Shown here piece after piece: positions 45,502 through 52,688 of a DNA stretch of 64,000 bases. Source of the DNA: Tissierella sp032104385 (lineage in GTDB: Bacteria; Bacillota; Clostridia; Tissierellales; Tissierellaceae); contig NZ_DAMCHJ010000002.1 of the NCBI RefSeq assembly GCF_032104385.1, forward strand, positions 248,001-312,000. The letters run 5' to 3'. The notes beneath the pieces are model-generated. The model made no database searches and was not told the origin of the DNA. It saw only the letters and a program-made list of their open reading frames with translations. The number at the start of each line of letters is the position of its first letter. Within the stretch, counting starts at the first letter, position 1. Made by a program: the position numbers and the translations under genes.

Positions 45502-45894
45502 TTAATAATATTTCTTACAATCTATATATTCCTGTACTATCCTTAATGTTTCTCCAAATCTTTGAAAATGTACTATTTCTCTTTCTCTTAAAAATCTTAA
45601 TGTATCCGTTACTCCTGGATCATCACTTACTCTAATCAAATATTCGTAAGTCGATCTTGCTTTTTCTTCTGCTGCCATGTCTTCGTGTAAATCTGCCACT
45701 GGATCAGCTTTTGACTGAATATATCCAGCTGTCCACCCCTGCCCTGCTGCATTATGAGGAAACGGACTCTTTCCATGATTTACATAATGAGCTTCAAATG
45801 GTGTTCCTTTTATCTGGCTTACTGAAGCATCTTTAACTAATCTCCATACTAAAGTACCAATTATTTCCCAATGTGCTAATTCTTCTGTACCTAT
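45502..45894 (-). CDS. cotJC: cotJC 3' part, separated from its 5' part by an intervening element
   Basis: Codons 66-190 of the reconstructed CotJC, a manganese-catalase-like spore-coat protein. After the repeat it reads LAHWEIIGTLVWRL, then FEAHYVNHGKSPFP, GYIQSKADPVADLHEDMAAE, and RFLREREIVHFQRFGETLRI with further metal ligands. There is no start codon or ribosome site at its head, and in the integrated state TAA (45898-45900) stops the frame just upstream. The matching 5' part lies at 51745-51940 on the same strand. It is intact apart from the insertion. Confidence 0.92.
   Translation of the reverse strand: MGTEELAHWEIIGTLVWRLVKDASVSQIKGTPFEAHYVNHGKSPFPHNAAGQGWTAGYIQSKADPVADLHEDMAAEEKARSTYEYLIRVSDDPGVTDTLRFLREREIVHFQRFGETLRIVQEYIDCKKYY
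45879..45894. repeat. Left attachment core, 16-bp direct repeat
   Basis: ATTCTTCTGTACCTAT, identical and in the same orientation at 51745-51760. It lies exactly where the cotJC reading frame is broken. With the following bases it forms the half-site TGTACCTATAGGTTAT (45886-45901). Confidence 0.9.
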
Positions 45895-45953
45895 AGGTTA
45901 TCTGTTATAATTCTTTTTTAATTCTATTAATAATACAAATATAACTTTTCTAG

Positions 45954-46043
45954 CTATATATAATCTCTTTCTTTTTCTGTAAATTCTGTAAGGTCTAAAG
46001 AATAAATCAAATTCTTTGTTATAAGTAATAAATCTTCCAGCAT
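45954..46043 (-). CDS. Possible 29-residue peptide at the element's left end
   Basis: ATG 46043 with GGAAGAGGG upstream encodes MLEDLLLITKNLIYSLDLTE and nine further residues. Small, unsupported by homology that I recognise. It lies between the amidase terminator and the attachment core. Confidence 0.25.
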   Translation of the reverse strand: MLEDLLLITKNLIYSLDLTEFTEKERDYI

Positions 46044-46065
46044 TATCTACCCTCTTCCTTATAAT

Positions 46066-46094
46066 TTAAAAAGACTAGGATTCTCCTAGCCCTT
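46066..46094 (-). terminator. Terminator of the amidase gene
   Basis: GGCTAGGA-GAA-TCCTAGTC followed by TTTTT on the minus strand. Confidence 0.85.
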
Positions 46095-46098
46095 TGTA

Positions 46099-46863
46099 TT
46101 AAGCTATTACTACTATTGCATCATATCCTTTAGATCTAAGTTCTTGGGCTAAATCATCTGCATTTGCTCTAACACTAAATGCCCCTACTTGTACTTTATA
46201 TAATCCTCCTACTATAACTACAATTGGACTGTAACCTTTTCCTCTAAGCTCATCTGCAAGATTATCGGCATTTGCTCTTACTGAAAAAGCTCCTACCTGT
46301 ACTTTATAAAGCGTTGAGCCTCCACCTTGATATGGTATTCTAAGGTTATTTAGTATCCCCTTTGATACTGCTAATGCTAATTCGTCTTGCCTATTTCTTA
46401 ATATATCAGCATCTTGTGAATTAGTAATAAATGCTAATTCTACTAAAGCTGCTGGCATTTTAGTTAATCTTAGAACTGCAAAATTTGCTGTTTTAGTTCC
46501 TCTATTAACAGTATATACTTTGCTTAAAATTATACTGTCTTGTATAGCTTTAGATAATTTTGCACCTGTAGTACTGTCTGGATAACTATATGTTTCTACC
46601 CCTTTTGCGGAAGTGTCATCAAATGCATTACAATGGATTGATAAAAACACTTCAGCACCTGCATTATTAGCTTTTGCAGCTCTCTCAGCTAATTCTAAAA
46701 ATACATCTGTCGTTCTAGAATAGCTTACACTTACTCCATGATTTTTTAAGATATTCCCTACTTTTAATGTCACTGATAACACTATGTCTTTTTCCTTCAT
46801 CCCATTTCCTAACGCTCCTGGATCTGAACCACCATGGCCTGCATCTAAAAATACCTTTGCCAT
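46099..46863 (-). CDS. N-acetylmuramoyl-L-alanine amidase with two SPOR repeats (CwlC-like)
   Basis: Cuts the peptide from peptidoglycan glycan strands. The Amidase_3 domain (1 to about 175) has zinc ligands in FLDAGHGGSDPGA, the Glu of EKDIVL, FLSIHCNAF, and the catalytic Glu of ALVELAFITN. Two nearly identical SPOR repeats follow (YKVQVGAFSVRANAD twice, at about 186-218 and 221-254). No signal peptide, as in B. subtilis CwlC, which lyses the mother cell. It may equally be a phage-type endolysin. ATG 46863 follows GGAGGTTTTATTT. Confidence 0.92.
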   Translation of the reverse strand: MAKVFLDAGHGGSDPGALGNGMKEKDIVLSVTLKVGNILKNHGVSVSYSRTTDVFLELAERAAKANNAGAEVFLSIHCNAFDDTSAKGVETYSYPDSTTGAKLSKAIQDSIILSKVYTVNRGTKTANFAVLRLTKMPAALVELAFITNSQDADILRNRQDELALAVSKGILNNLRIPYQGGGSTLYKVQVGAFSVRANADNLADELRGKGYSPIVVIVGGLYKVQVGAFSVRANADDLAQELRSKGYDAIVVIA

Positions 46864-47177
46864 AAATAAAACCTCCTTAATTTTTTTAAGATTACTTTAG
46901 TCGACTTTTTCACCTTTCAATATAGAAATAGATTTAGTATAAAAATATTACTATTCTTTTTTAAGTATTTTTTATTTAAATATTCCTTGTTAAACTGCAC
47001 GAAAAAAAGAAGCTTACAAAAGCTTCTAAAAGTAATCTCATGAACCATTTCATTGTTGAATTTAATGATGCTAATTGTTTGATTAAGTTATGTAACCTTT
47101 CTTAGCATATTTTATCTGCCATCTTTGCACTTCCAACTTTAAATAAGGTCATACAAAAATCTTTCTATTATTGTAGA
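46864..47177. other. Intergenic stretch inside the element
   Basis: No gene seen. It contains a hairpin AGAAGCTT-ACAA-AAGCTTCT at 47008-47027 followed on the minus strand by TTTTTTT, a likely terminator for the CmpB-like gene, and probably the promoter of the amidase gene. Confidence 0.45.
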
Positions 47178-47606
47178 CTAAATAAATTTATAATTTGGTT
47201 TTCCCTCTTTAAATAACCAGTACCTTAAATAATCATAAAGAATTATAGTTGGTAAAGATAGAAAAAACCATAATACACTATATCTTAAACAGATTTGCCC
47301 CATAAAGTTAAATTTAAAATTACTATAATCCCAAACATCTAATCCTAGCCTTACATTTAAAATTAACCCGAATATTAGTTCTAACACTGTAATAATTAAA
47401 CAAGATATACCTTGCTGTATCAATAAAATCTTTTTAAATGTGAAATAATATTCATTTATTAAACCTATTGATATGAAACATAAGCCACCTAGAATAAACA
47501 TTGTAATATGCGAATATCCTCTCCATAAAACTTCAATAAAGAAATAAGATATACCGCCTATTATAAATAAGATTGAATACTTAATCAATTGCTTAATTTT
47601 CCTCAT
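47178..47606 (-). CDS. Small membrane protein of the ABC_trans_CmpB type
   Basis: A 142-residue protein with four hydrophobic segments. IGGISYFFIEVLWRGYSHIT, then FILGGLCFISIGLINE, matches the family annotated as putative ABC transporter permease CmpB-like. Members are common in clostridial phage-like regions close to lysis genes, where they could act as holin-like proteins; that role is inference. The start at ATG 47606 has only a weak AAAGG ribosome site. It lies upstream of the amidase gene. Confidence 0.72.
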   Translation of the reverse strand: MRKIKQLIKYSILFIIGGISYFFIEVLWRGYSHITMFILGGLCFISIGLINEYYFTFKKILLIQQGISCLIITVLELIFGLILNVRLGLDVWDYSNFKFNFMGQICLRYSVLWFFLSLPTIILYDYLRYWLFKEGKPNYKFI

Positions 47607-47709
47607 CCTTTACACTATTTAGAATAATACTTTTACCTTATATAGTGTGAAAGATTTTTTCTTTAAATATTCATAGCTGGAATATAATAATCCTATTATG
47701 CAATTTGAA

Positions 47710-47895
47710 TTATACTGTTAATTCACCAGTTCCTAAAAGTTCTGCAGCTGCTATAACATAGTCTTTGCAAACAACTGGAAGTGTATTTCCTTCATGATCC
47801 TCTAATTCAGGTTTCCCAACCTTTACCAATACTTCATAAGCTTTGACTTTCCAAGATTTTATTATTATTTTCCACCTCCATTCAATAGTGCCCAC
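47710..47895 (-). CDS. Small hypothetical protein, start uncertain
   Basis: The open frame from GTG 47895 has no ribosome site. A strong GGAGGTGG lies inside it, followed at normal spacing by three ATA codons (47866-47858 region) and then KSWKVKAYEVLVKVGKPELE and CKDYVIAAAELLGTGELTV. The real product may therefore start at a rare ATA codon and have about 50 residues. The family is unknown to me. It could be a candidate recombination directionality factor by size only. Confidence 0.45.
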   Translation of the reverse strand: MGTIEWRWKIIIKSWKVKAYEVLVKVGKPELEDHEGNTLPVVCKDYVIAAAELLGTGELTV

Positions 47896-47953
47896 TTACA
47901 ACTTACCAAATACCTATTTCTTTTATGTTCAAATTTTATATAAAATCACATTA

Positions 47954-47971
47954 GTGCAACAGGTTAATCTA
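47954..47971 (+). repeat. Left arm of an 18-bp inverted repeat flanking the Spo0E-like gene
   Basis: GTGCAACAGGTTAATCTA here, and its complement with one change (GTACAACAGGTTAATCTA) at 48183-48200. The two arms enclose the Spo0E-like gene almost exactly. Confidence 0.75.
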
Positions 47972-47999
47972 AATCTAATCCAGAAGAGGGGCATGTAAT

Positions 48000-48167
48000 T
48001 TGTGTGATAAAACTAAGCTTATAAATCTTGTTAAAGAAATTGAAGATACTAGGGCTTTGCTGTATGAGTTAATATCTAAAAAACACTATAATCTCCTTGA
48101 TTTACAGGTAATTGAATTAAGTAAACTGCTAGATGAACTTTTGTTTCAGTACCACAGTATAAAATAG
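48000..48167 (+). CDS. Spo0E-like aspartyl-phosphate phosphatase
   Basis: A 55-residue protein starting at TTG 48000 (GAGGGG eight bases upstream): MCDKTKLINLVKEIEDTRAL, then LYELISKKHYNLLDLQVIEL and SKLLDELLFQYH. This is the Spo0E helix pair with the signature LQVIELSKLLDELL, matching S-x-x-LD in the family. Spo0E proteins remove phosphate from Spo0A and delay sporulation. It is carried by an element that interrupts a sporulation gene, and it is enclosed by an inverted repeat. Confidence 0.82.
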   Translation: MCDKTKLINLVKEIEDTRALLYELISKKHYNLLDLQVIELSKLLDELLFQYHSIK

Positions 48168-48182
48168 GTACTCTTAACTAAA

Positions 48183-48200
48183 TAGATTAACCTGTTGTAC
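48183..48200 (-). repeat. Right arm of the inverted repeat flanking the Spo0E-like gene
   Basis: TAGATTAACCTGTTGTAC, complement of the left arm with one mismatch, 16 bases after the Spo0E stop. It could be a terminator stem, a regulatory site or the end of a very small mobile unit. Confidence 0.75.
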
Positions 48201-48338
48201 TTATTGTTTCATCTTCCCTCTACCTCCTTTATAACTACTCTCCTGCATATATTGCTTTATAGAATCATAAAACCAGTAAACACCATATTTTATGCCCACG
48301 ATAAGGATATGTAATAATCTATAATGTCTTTCACCCAT
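48201..48338 (-). pseudogene. Remnant frame, 45 codons
   Basis: From ATG 48338 the frame reads MGERHYRLLHILIVGIKYGV, then YWFYDSIKQYMQE and a basic end. It has the look of real protein but only a weak start; a coding-like stretch continues a few codons upstream to a TGA. It stops at the inverted repeat. Near its end a strong GGAGG is followed by ATGAAACAATAA, as if another gene once began there. Confidence 0.3.
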
Positions 48339-48584
48339 TGCCTTAACTTTTTCTCTTTCCTTTACAATTATAATTGCTTCATTTCAATCACTCTAAGATT
48401 ACTTAATTATATTTGCAGATACTACGTATCTTCCTTACCAAAAAAGAAAAATCCGAGGTTCTTATTTTTATCTGTATCACAAATACCTACACTTTAATAT
48501 AATGTAATGTAAACTATATACAAGCCTAATAAGAATTAATTGTATATATATTGTTTGCAAATTATAAATAAGGATGTGTAAGCA

Positions 48585-48956
48585 ATGAATAACACAAGTT
48601 ATAATGACTCTGAATCTATTCTCCGTTGTCCTCCTGGAGATTTCGAACCAGGTCATGTGCATGAATTTGAAGGTAGCACAATGTTAGCGGAAGAATGTGA
48701 TGATAGACACAATCATCGTTTCGCTGGTGTTACTGGTGAGCCAATTTTTACTTCTAGTGGTAGCCATAGACATGAATTGTTTACTAATACTGATTTCTTT
48801 GATAACCATCATCACCAGATTGAAAGGTTAACTGGTCCAGCTATAGATGTTGGTAACGGAAAACACGTACACTTCGTGAGAGCAAGAACTACAGTAAACG
48901 ACGATCATTTTCATCTAGCTCAATTTGCTACCTTAATTGAAAATCCTTTAGTATAA
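48585..48956 (+). CDS. ymaF: YmaF family protein
   Basis: A 123-residue His-rich protein with repeated H-x-H patterns: EPGHVHEFEGST, DDRHNHRFAGVTGEP, GSHRHELFTNTDFF, DNHHHQIERLTGPA, GKHVHFVRA. This is the YmaF family, of unknown function and found in spore formers; metal binding is a fair guess. The start follows AAGGATGTGTAAGCA. It lies in the element, on the same strand as the recombinase. Confidence 0.85.
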   Translation: MNNTSYNDSESILRCPPGDFEPGHVHEFEGSTMLAEECDDRHNHRFAGVTGEPIFTSSGSHRHELFTNTDFFDNHHHQIERLTGPAIDVGNGKHVHFVRARTTVNDDHFHLAQFATLIENPLV

Positions 48957-49313
48957 ATGTCCGGCAATTTATCTCTTATTAGGTAAATTGCCTTTACTTA
49001 ATAAGTCTAAATGATTATATTAAAATAGTTTGTTCTTTACCTATCTAAAATTTTGATATCAAAATACAGTTCTGTAGTAGTTAGACTTTTTTTCCAGTAT
49101 GAACCAATATGTTATTATCTATATCTTTCTTCTATGTTCACATTGTATTTTCTCTAAGTAATTTTGCTGCTTCTTCTAATACTATTATTATTTGGGTATT
49201 ATTACTTTTATTGCTCCTTTAAAAATAATAATTAACACTTTATCACTATCTTTCATATTCTATTATTAGGCCCCTTACTTTCACCTAAATAAAATTAAAT
49301 TGGAGGTGCTATC
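48957..49313 (+). other. Intergenic stretch with a weak terminator
   Basis: GGCAATTTA/TAAATTGCC hairpin at 48963-48992 followed by TTTACTT is a likely ymaF terminator. On the minus strand a short coding-like tail reading VLEEAAKLLRENTM (near 49151-49192) has GGAGC upstream but no normal start. Nothing else was seen. Confidence 0.4.
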
Positions 49314-49433
49314 ATGTCAGATATATTATGTAGAAGAGATTGTAACGGTATGGATGATTCTTTACTATTCTTTTTCTTACTTTTAGTAATTATTTTCTGT
49401 AACTGTGATAATATGTTTGGCGGAAGATGCTAA
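49314..49433 (+). CDS. Small Cys-containing membrane protein, 39 residues
   Basis: ATG 49314 follows GGAGGTGCTATC. The protein has a short head MSDILCRRDCNGMDDS, one membrane helix LLFFFLLLVIIF, and a Cys-rich tail CNCDNMFGGRC. Similar tiny proteins with one helix and Cys/Gly tails are common in spore-forming Clostridia and are often coat or sporulation products. The precise family is not certain. A strong terminator follows. Confidence 0.65.
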   Translation: MSDILCRRDCNGMDDSLLFFFLLLVIIFCNCDNMFGGRC

Positions 49434-49444
49434 TCTTCCCATCT

Positions 49445-49471
49445 ATCGAGGCTTGTCCTCGATTCTTTTTT
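49445..49471 (+). terminator. Terminator of the 39-residue protein gene
   Basis: ATCGAGG-CTTGT-CCTCGAT followed by TCTTTTTT. Confidence 0.88.
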
Positions 49472-49713
49472 ATTCATATAGATTTCGATTCTGCTTTCTA
49501 GCCTTTTCTTATTATCCCTCCATTTTTCTTCTTGCTATATCTTCAAGTCCTTCAACTTAGTATTTATCTGATCTTTGTTGAAAATTGTGAAATCTTTTTT
49601 TTAAAATTTGAACTTTATTTCCAATCTTTTTTATCTGCTAAACTTTGATCCTATGTTTTACAAGTGAAACTAATAATCTAATTTATTTCATCTTTTCCCA
49701 CCATCCTTTTAAT

Positions 49714-49920
49714 CTACCTTATAATTTCAAAAGGTCCTAACTTTTCCAACATCTCCAAATTTGCTCTTCCATTTAAATATGCATCTATCCATATATTGCT
49801 AATTCTATCCAAAGCTTTTTCTATTTCTTCTTCTGTCTCATATATATATGCATCATTGAATTTTATAGTTGTATTTCCTAGTTTGAATTCTGCTATTACT
49901 TTACCAACCTTGTCTTTCAT
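49714..49920 (-). CDS. Small hypothetical protein, 68 residues
   Basis: A soluble mixed alpha/beta protein: EFKLGNTTIKFNDAYIYETE then EEIEKALDRISNIWIDAYLN. A weak GGTGGT lies just before ATG 49920; GGGG is a little further up. I do not recognise it. Similar small proteins occur near phage genes. By size and position beside the recombinase it could be its excision factor, but that is a guess. Confidence 0.5.
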   Translation of the reverse strand: MKDKVGKVIAEFKLGNTTIKFNDAYIYETEEEIEKALDRISNIWIDAYLNGRANLEMLEKLGPFEIIR

Positions 49921-50173
49921 ACCACCAACCCCTTTGTATAGCTTATGTTGGAGTAAATTTGTCCTATGCCATTCATAAATGCCAAAATAACTTTTCTACT
50001 CTGAAAAAATTATAAAATTTGTATTTTAATAGAATATTATTATAAAATTTTGTGGATTGAATATAAATAAACTTAGAAATTAAGAGAAAATAGAGTTTAC
50101 TAATTTCATATCATATATCCTTTCTAATATAATGTAGTATTTTCTAATATAATATAGTGGATGGGGTGAGAAA

Positions 50174-51686
50174 ATGTATTGCATGTATCTAAGGAAATCA
50201 AGAAAAGACATAGAATCTGAATTAAATGGAGAAGAAGAAACTCTTAAAAGACATGAAAATATTCTTTTAGACTTAGCTACTAAAATGAATATATCTATTA
50301 GTGACGATGCAATTTATAGAGAGGTAGTATCTGGAGAAACCATTGCATCTAGACCAGAAATGCAACGATTGCTCTCTGATGTAGAACAAGGAATATGGAA
50401 AGGTGTATTTGTAGTAGAAGTAGAAAGATTAGCTCGTGGCGACACTATGGATCAGGGACTTGTAGCTCAAACTTTCAAATACTCTAATACAAAAATTATT
50501 TCTCCTATGAAAACATATGATCCTTTAAATGAATTTGATGAAAAATACTTTGAGTTTGGATTATTTATGTCCAGGAGAGAATATAAAACCATTAATAGGC
50601 GTTTGCAAAGAGGAAGAATACAATCAATCAAAGAAGGTAAATATTTAGGTACTGTGGCTCCATATGGTTATGAAAGAGTGAAATTAAAAAGCCAAAAAGG
50701 ATATACCTTAGAAATTAATCCTAATGAGGCTAAAATTGTTAAATTAATTTACAAACTATATACTGGTGATAATAAAATTGGTATATCTCTTATAGCAAAT
50801 AAATTAAATGAAATGAAAATACCTACTGTCAAAGGCGGTGACTGGACAACATCTACCATTAGAGGAATACTTTCCAATCCTGTATATATCGGTAAAATAA
50901 GATGGAACAGCAGACCAGAAGTAAAGAAAATGATAGACGGTAAAATGATAAAAGAAAGACCTCGTGCTAATGAAGAAGATTGGATTTTAGTAGATGGACT
51001 ACATAACCCTATTATAGATGAATATGTATTCAATTCAGCTCAAGAATATCTTGAAAAAAACCCATCAATACCAATACCAACTAGATATAAAATAATGAAT
51101 CCTCTTGCTGGATTAATTGTATGTAAGATATGCCATAGAAAATTAAAAAGGAGACCCTATAAAGATTATCCAGCCACCCTTATATGTGATGGACCAACTT
51201 GTGCCAATGTAAGTTCGCATCTTCATATAGTAGAAAAAAGACTATTTGATTCTTTAGAAATATGGCTCCAGGAGCATAAATTAAAATATAGAAAACAACA
51301 AAAGAAAAAAGATAATTTAGAAATAGATATGATAAATAAATCTATAGCTAAATTAAATAGCGAGTTAGGCACTCTTGATAAGCAACTAAATAATATGTAT
51401 GATTTATTAGAGCAAAGTGTATACTCTACTCAAGTATTTATGAATAGATCTAAGTTAGTATCTGAAAAAATAGATTCATTAAAAATAGATAGAGATAATT
51501 TATTAAATAAAATAAGTTCAGAAGAAGAAAAAGAATTACATAAAAAAATATTAATTCCTAAAATAGAAAATATTATAAAAGTTTATTGGACATTAGATGA
51601 TCCTGCAGATAAAAATAAGTTACTTAAAGAAGTATTAGAAAAAGCTGTGTATTATAAAACTGTAAATGGAAGATGGCATCACAAGC
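50174..51686 (+). CDS. Large serine recombinase, element excisionase/integrase
   Basis: At least 504 residues; the last few codons run into the assembly gap. The resolvase catalytic domain (1 to about 140) has YLRKSRKD with nucleophile Ser9 and VVEVERLARGD. A Recombinase domain follows (GTVAPYGYERVKL, STIRGILSNPVYIGK), then a zinc ribbon CKICHRK...CDGPTC and a long C-terminal coiled coil (about 390-470). It matches SpoIVCA-type enzymes that excise skin elements. Start ATG 50174 has GGGGTGAG upstream. It sits 58 bases from the right repeat, as spoIVCA sits near its element's end. Confidence 0.94.
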
Positions 51687-51696
51687 NNNNNNNNNN
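51687..51696. other. Assembly gap (10 N)
   Basis: Ten N between the recombinase 3' end and a palindrome. The true gap length is unknown; the recombinase stop codon is probably within it. Confidence 0.95.
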
Positions 51697-51720
51697 AAAC
51701 TACCTAGGTAGTTTTCTTTT
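51697..51720 (+). terminator. Probable terminator of the recombinase
   Basis: Perfect palindrome AAACTACCTAGGTAGTTT followed by TCTTTT. It directly follows the assembly gap. Confidence 0.65.
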
Positions 51721-51721
51721 A

Positions 51722-51940
51722 TTATTGATAACATATTGGTACACATTCTTCTGTACCTATGTCTGTTAATATTGCCTTTCCTTGATTCGTTGGCATAGTC
51801 CATCTCTGTGTTAAATATCTTATTCCTGCTGATAATTCACCATCTGGTCCTCCAAATTGTTCTAATATCATTGCAGCTAGTGCTGGATTAGTTGTATCCA
51901 CCCTTACCGGATATTGTAATTTTTTTTCATATACCCACAT
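51722..51940 (-). CDS. cotJC: cotJC 5' part, interrupted by the element
   Basis: Codons 1-65 of CotJC from ATG 51940 (AAAGGAGGATAA upstream): MWVYEKKLQYPVRVDTTNPA, LAAMILEQFGGPDGELSAGI, RYLTQRWTMP, KAILTDIGTEE. After the 16-bp repeat the frame runs seven codons into the element (CVPICYQ) and stops at TAA. In the interrupted form the ExxH metal motif is lost, because the Glu is on this side and the His on the other. It follows cotJB by 12 bases. Confidence 0.93.
   Translation of the reverse strand: MWVYEKKLQYPVRVDTTNPALAAMILEQFGGPDGELSAGIRYLTQRWTMPTNQGKAILTDIGTEECVPICYQ
51745..51760. repeat. Right attachment core, 16-bp direct repeat
   Basis: ATTCTTCTGTACCTAT, identical to 45879-45894. The element-side half-site is ATAACATATTGGTACA (51728-51743), which mirrors the half-site at the left end in 14 of 16 positions. 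Confidence 0.9.
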
Positions 51941-51952
51941 AGTTATCCTCCT

Positions 51953-52213
51953 TTAAAAATTAGTAAAGTTTATTTCCCAAGGCCAAGGTCCATCAATATA
52001 ACCCCAAGGATATTTACTCATACCTGTATTTCTTAGAGGACCATATTTTGATTGATACATAGTTTCTAATTCATTATATCTTTGAGATGCATTATTATGA
52101 AGTCTCAAAGCTTTTTCATCATTGGGATGAGTATCTAAATATAAAGCTGTCTCTACTAAAACAAAAGATACTTCCATTAGTTCTACAAGAAAATCCATTT
52201 GTGTCCTATCCAT
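51953..52213 (-). CDS. cotJB: Spore coat protein CotJB
   Basis: An 86-residue protein: MDRTQMDFLVELMEVSFVLV, then ALYLDTHPNDEKALRLHNN and the C-terminal YPWGYIDGPWPWE. Part of the CotJ complex of the inner coat. ATG 52213 overlaps the cotJA stop and begins the conserved MDR sequence; the longer frame to 52240 adds nine unconserved residues. Confidence 0.95.
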   Translation of the reverse strand: MDRTQMDFLVELMEVSFVLVETALYLDTHPNDEKALRLHNNASQRYNELETMYQSKYGPLRNTGMSKYPWGYIDGPWPWEINFTNF

Positions 52214-52400
52214 AATATCTACACCCGCCTTCTCTATCATCCTTTATTACATATGGCTGATATAATTCTGGAAACAATGTTCCCTTCTGTAGTGCCTCCT
52301 TAGGGCTGAATACTTGATCCATAATTTGAAAAGGAACACAAGCCCTCGCCAATGCACCAGGACAACATGGTCTTTCTTCTATATCATACTCTCTATACAT
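52206..52400 (-). CDS. cotJA: Spore coat protein CotJA
   Basis: A 64-residue protein with ALARACVPFQIMDQVFSPKE and KGTLFPELYQPYV, the CotJA signature. First gene of cotJABC, a mother-cell operon controlled by sigma-E in B. subtilis. ATG 52400 follows AGGAGGGAGATAAG. A candidate sigma-E promoter lies upstream. Confidence 0.94.
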   Translation of the reverse strand: MYREYDIEERPCCPGALARACVPFQIMDQVFSPKEALQKGTLFPELYQPYVIKDDREGGCRYYG

Positions 52401-52426
52401 CTTATCTCCCTCCTAAAAAACTGTTC

Positions 52427-52456
52427 ATTATATATTACGTAAAAAAGAAAATATGG
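52427..52456 (-). promoter_or_regulatory. Candidate sigma-E promoter of cotJABC
   Basis: Minus strand: CCATATT (-35-like, 52450-52456) and AATATATAAT (-10-like, 52427-52436), 13 bases apart. The -35 resembles the sigma-E motif; the -10 lacks the usual leading C. Confidence 0.35.
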
Positions 52457-52688
52457 TTACAAGTGAAAACCTTATATATGTACAAAAAAAACCCCCAAAA
52501 ACTGCAGGGATTTTCTTTTATATCTATGTGAAAAGGAGGATAAGCTGTTTTTAAAAATTTGATGTTTATGGTAGAACTGGAAGCTAAATTCAATAATACA
52601 TAATATTACATGATTATTAAATTATTTTCTACACATAATACTACTACACCAAAGTTTTACAAAATCAAGATTGAAAGGAGATAAAAAA

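Larger units (their letters stand above)
45879..51760. mobile_element. Skin-like intervening element in cotJC, about 5.9 kb
   Basis: The element is bounded by 16-bp direct repeats and splits cotJC after codon 65. It carries a serine recombinase next to the right end, an N-acetylmuramoyl-L-alanine amidase, a CmpB-like membrane protein, a Spo0E-like phosphatase, YmaF and small ORFs, but no phage structural genes. Excision between the repeats would restore an uninterrupted 190-codon cotJC. The sigK-skin element and SPbeta in spsM are known precedents for mother-cell excision. The 10-N gap inside means the exact length is not fixed. Confidence 0.88.

Noticed and set aside
45502..45699. A stand-alone short catalase-like protein starting at the GTG at 45699
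   Set aside because: The CotJC sequence continues in frame upstream to the 16-bp repeat, and no ribosome site precedes this GTG.
48477..48662. 61-codon minus-strand frame overlapping ymaF
   Set aside because: It overlaps the well-supported ymaF start on the other strand and has no ribosome site.
50125..50160. Tandem TTCTAATATAATRTAGT copies as a CRISPR-like repeat
   Set aside because: Only two copies, no spacers of regular length, and no cas genes nearby. More likely promoter sequence.
45895..51744. Calling the element a prophage
   Set aside because: Only lysis-like genes and a recombinase are present. No capsid, tail, terminase or replication gene was found, so 'intervening element' is the safer name.
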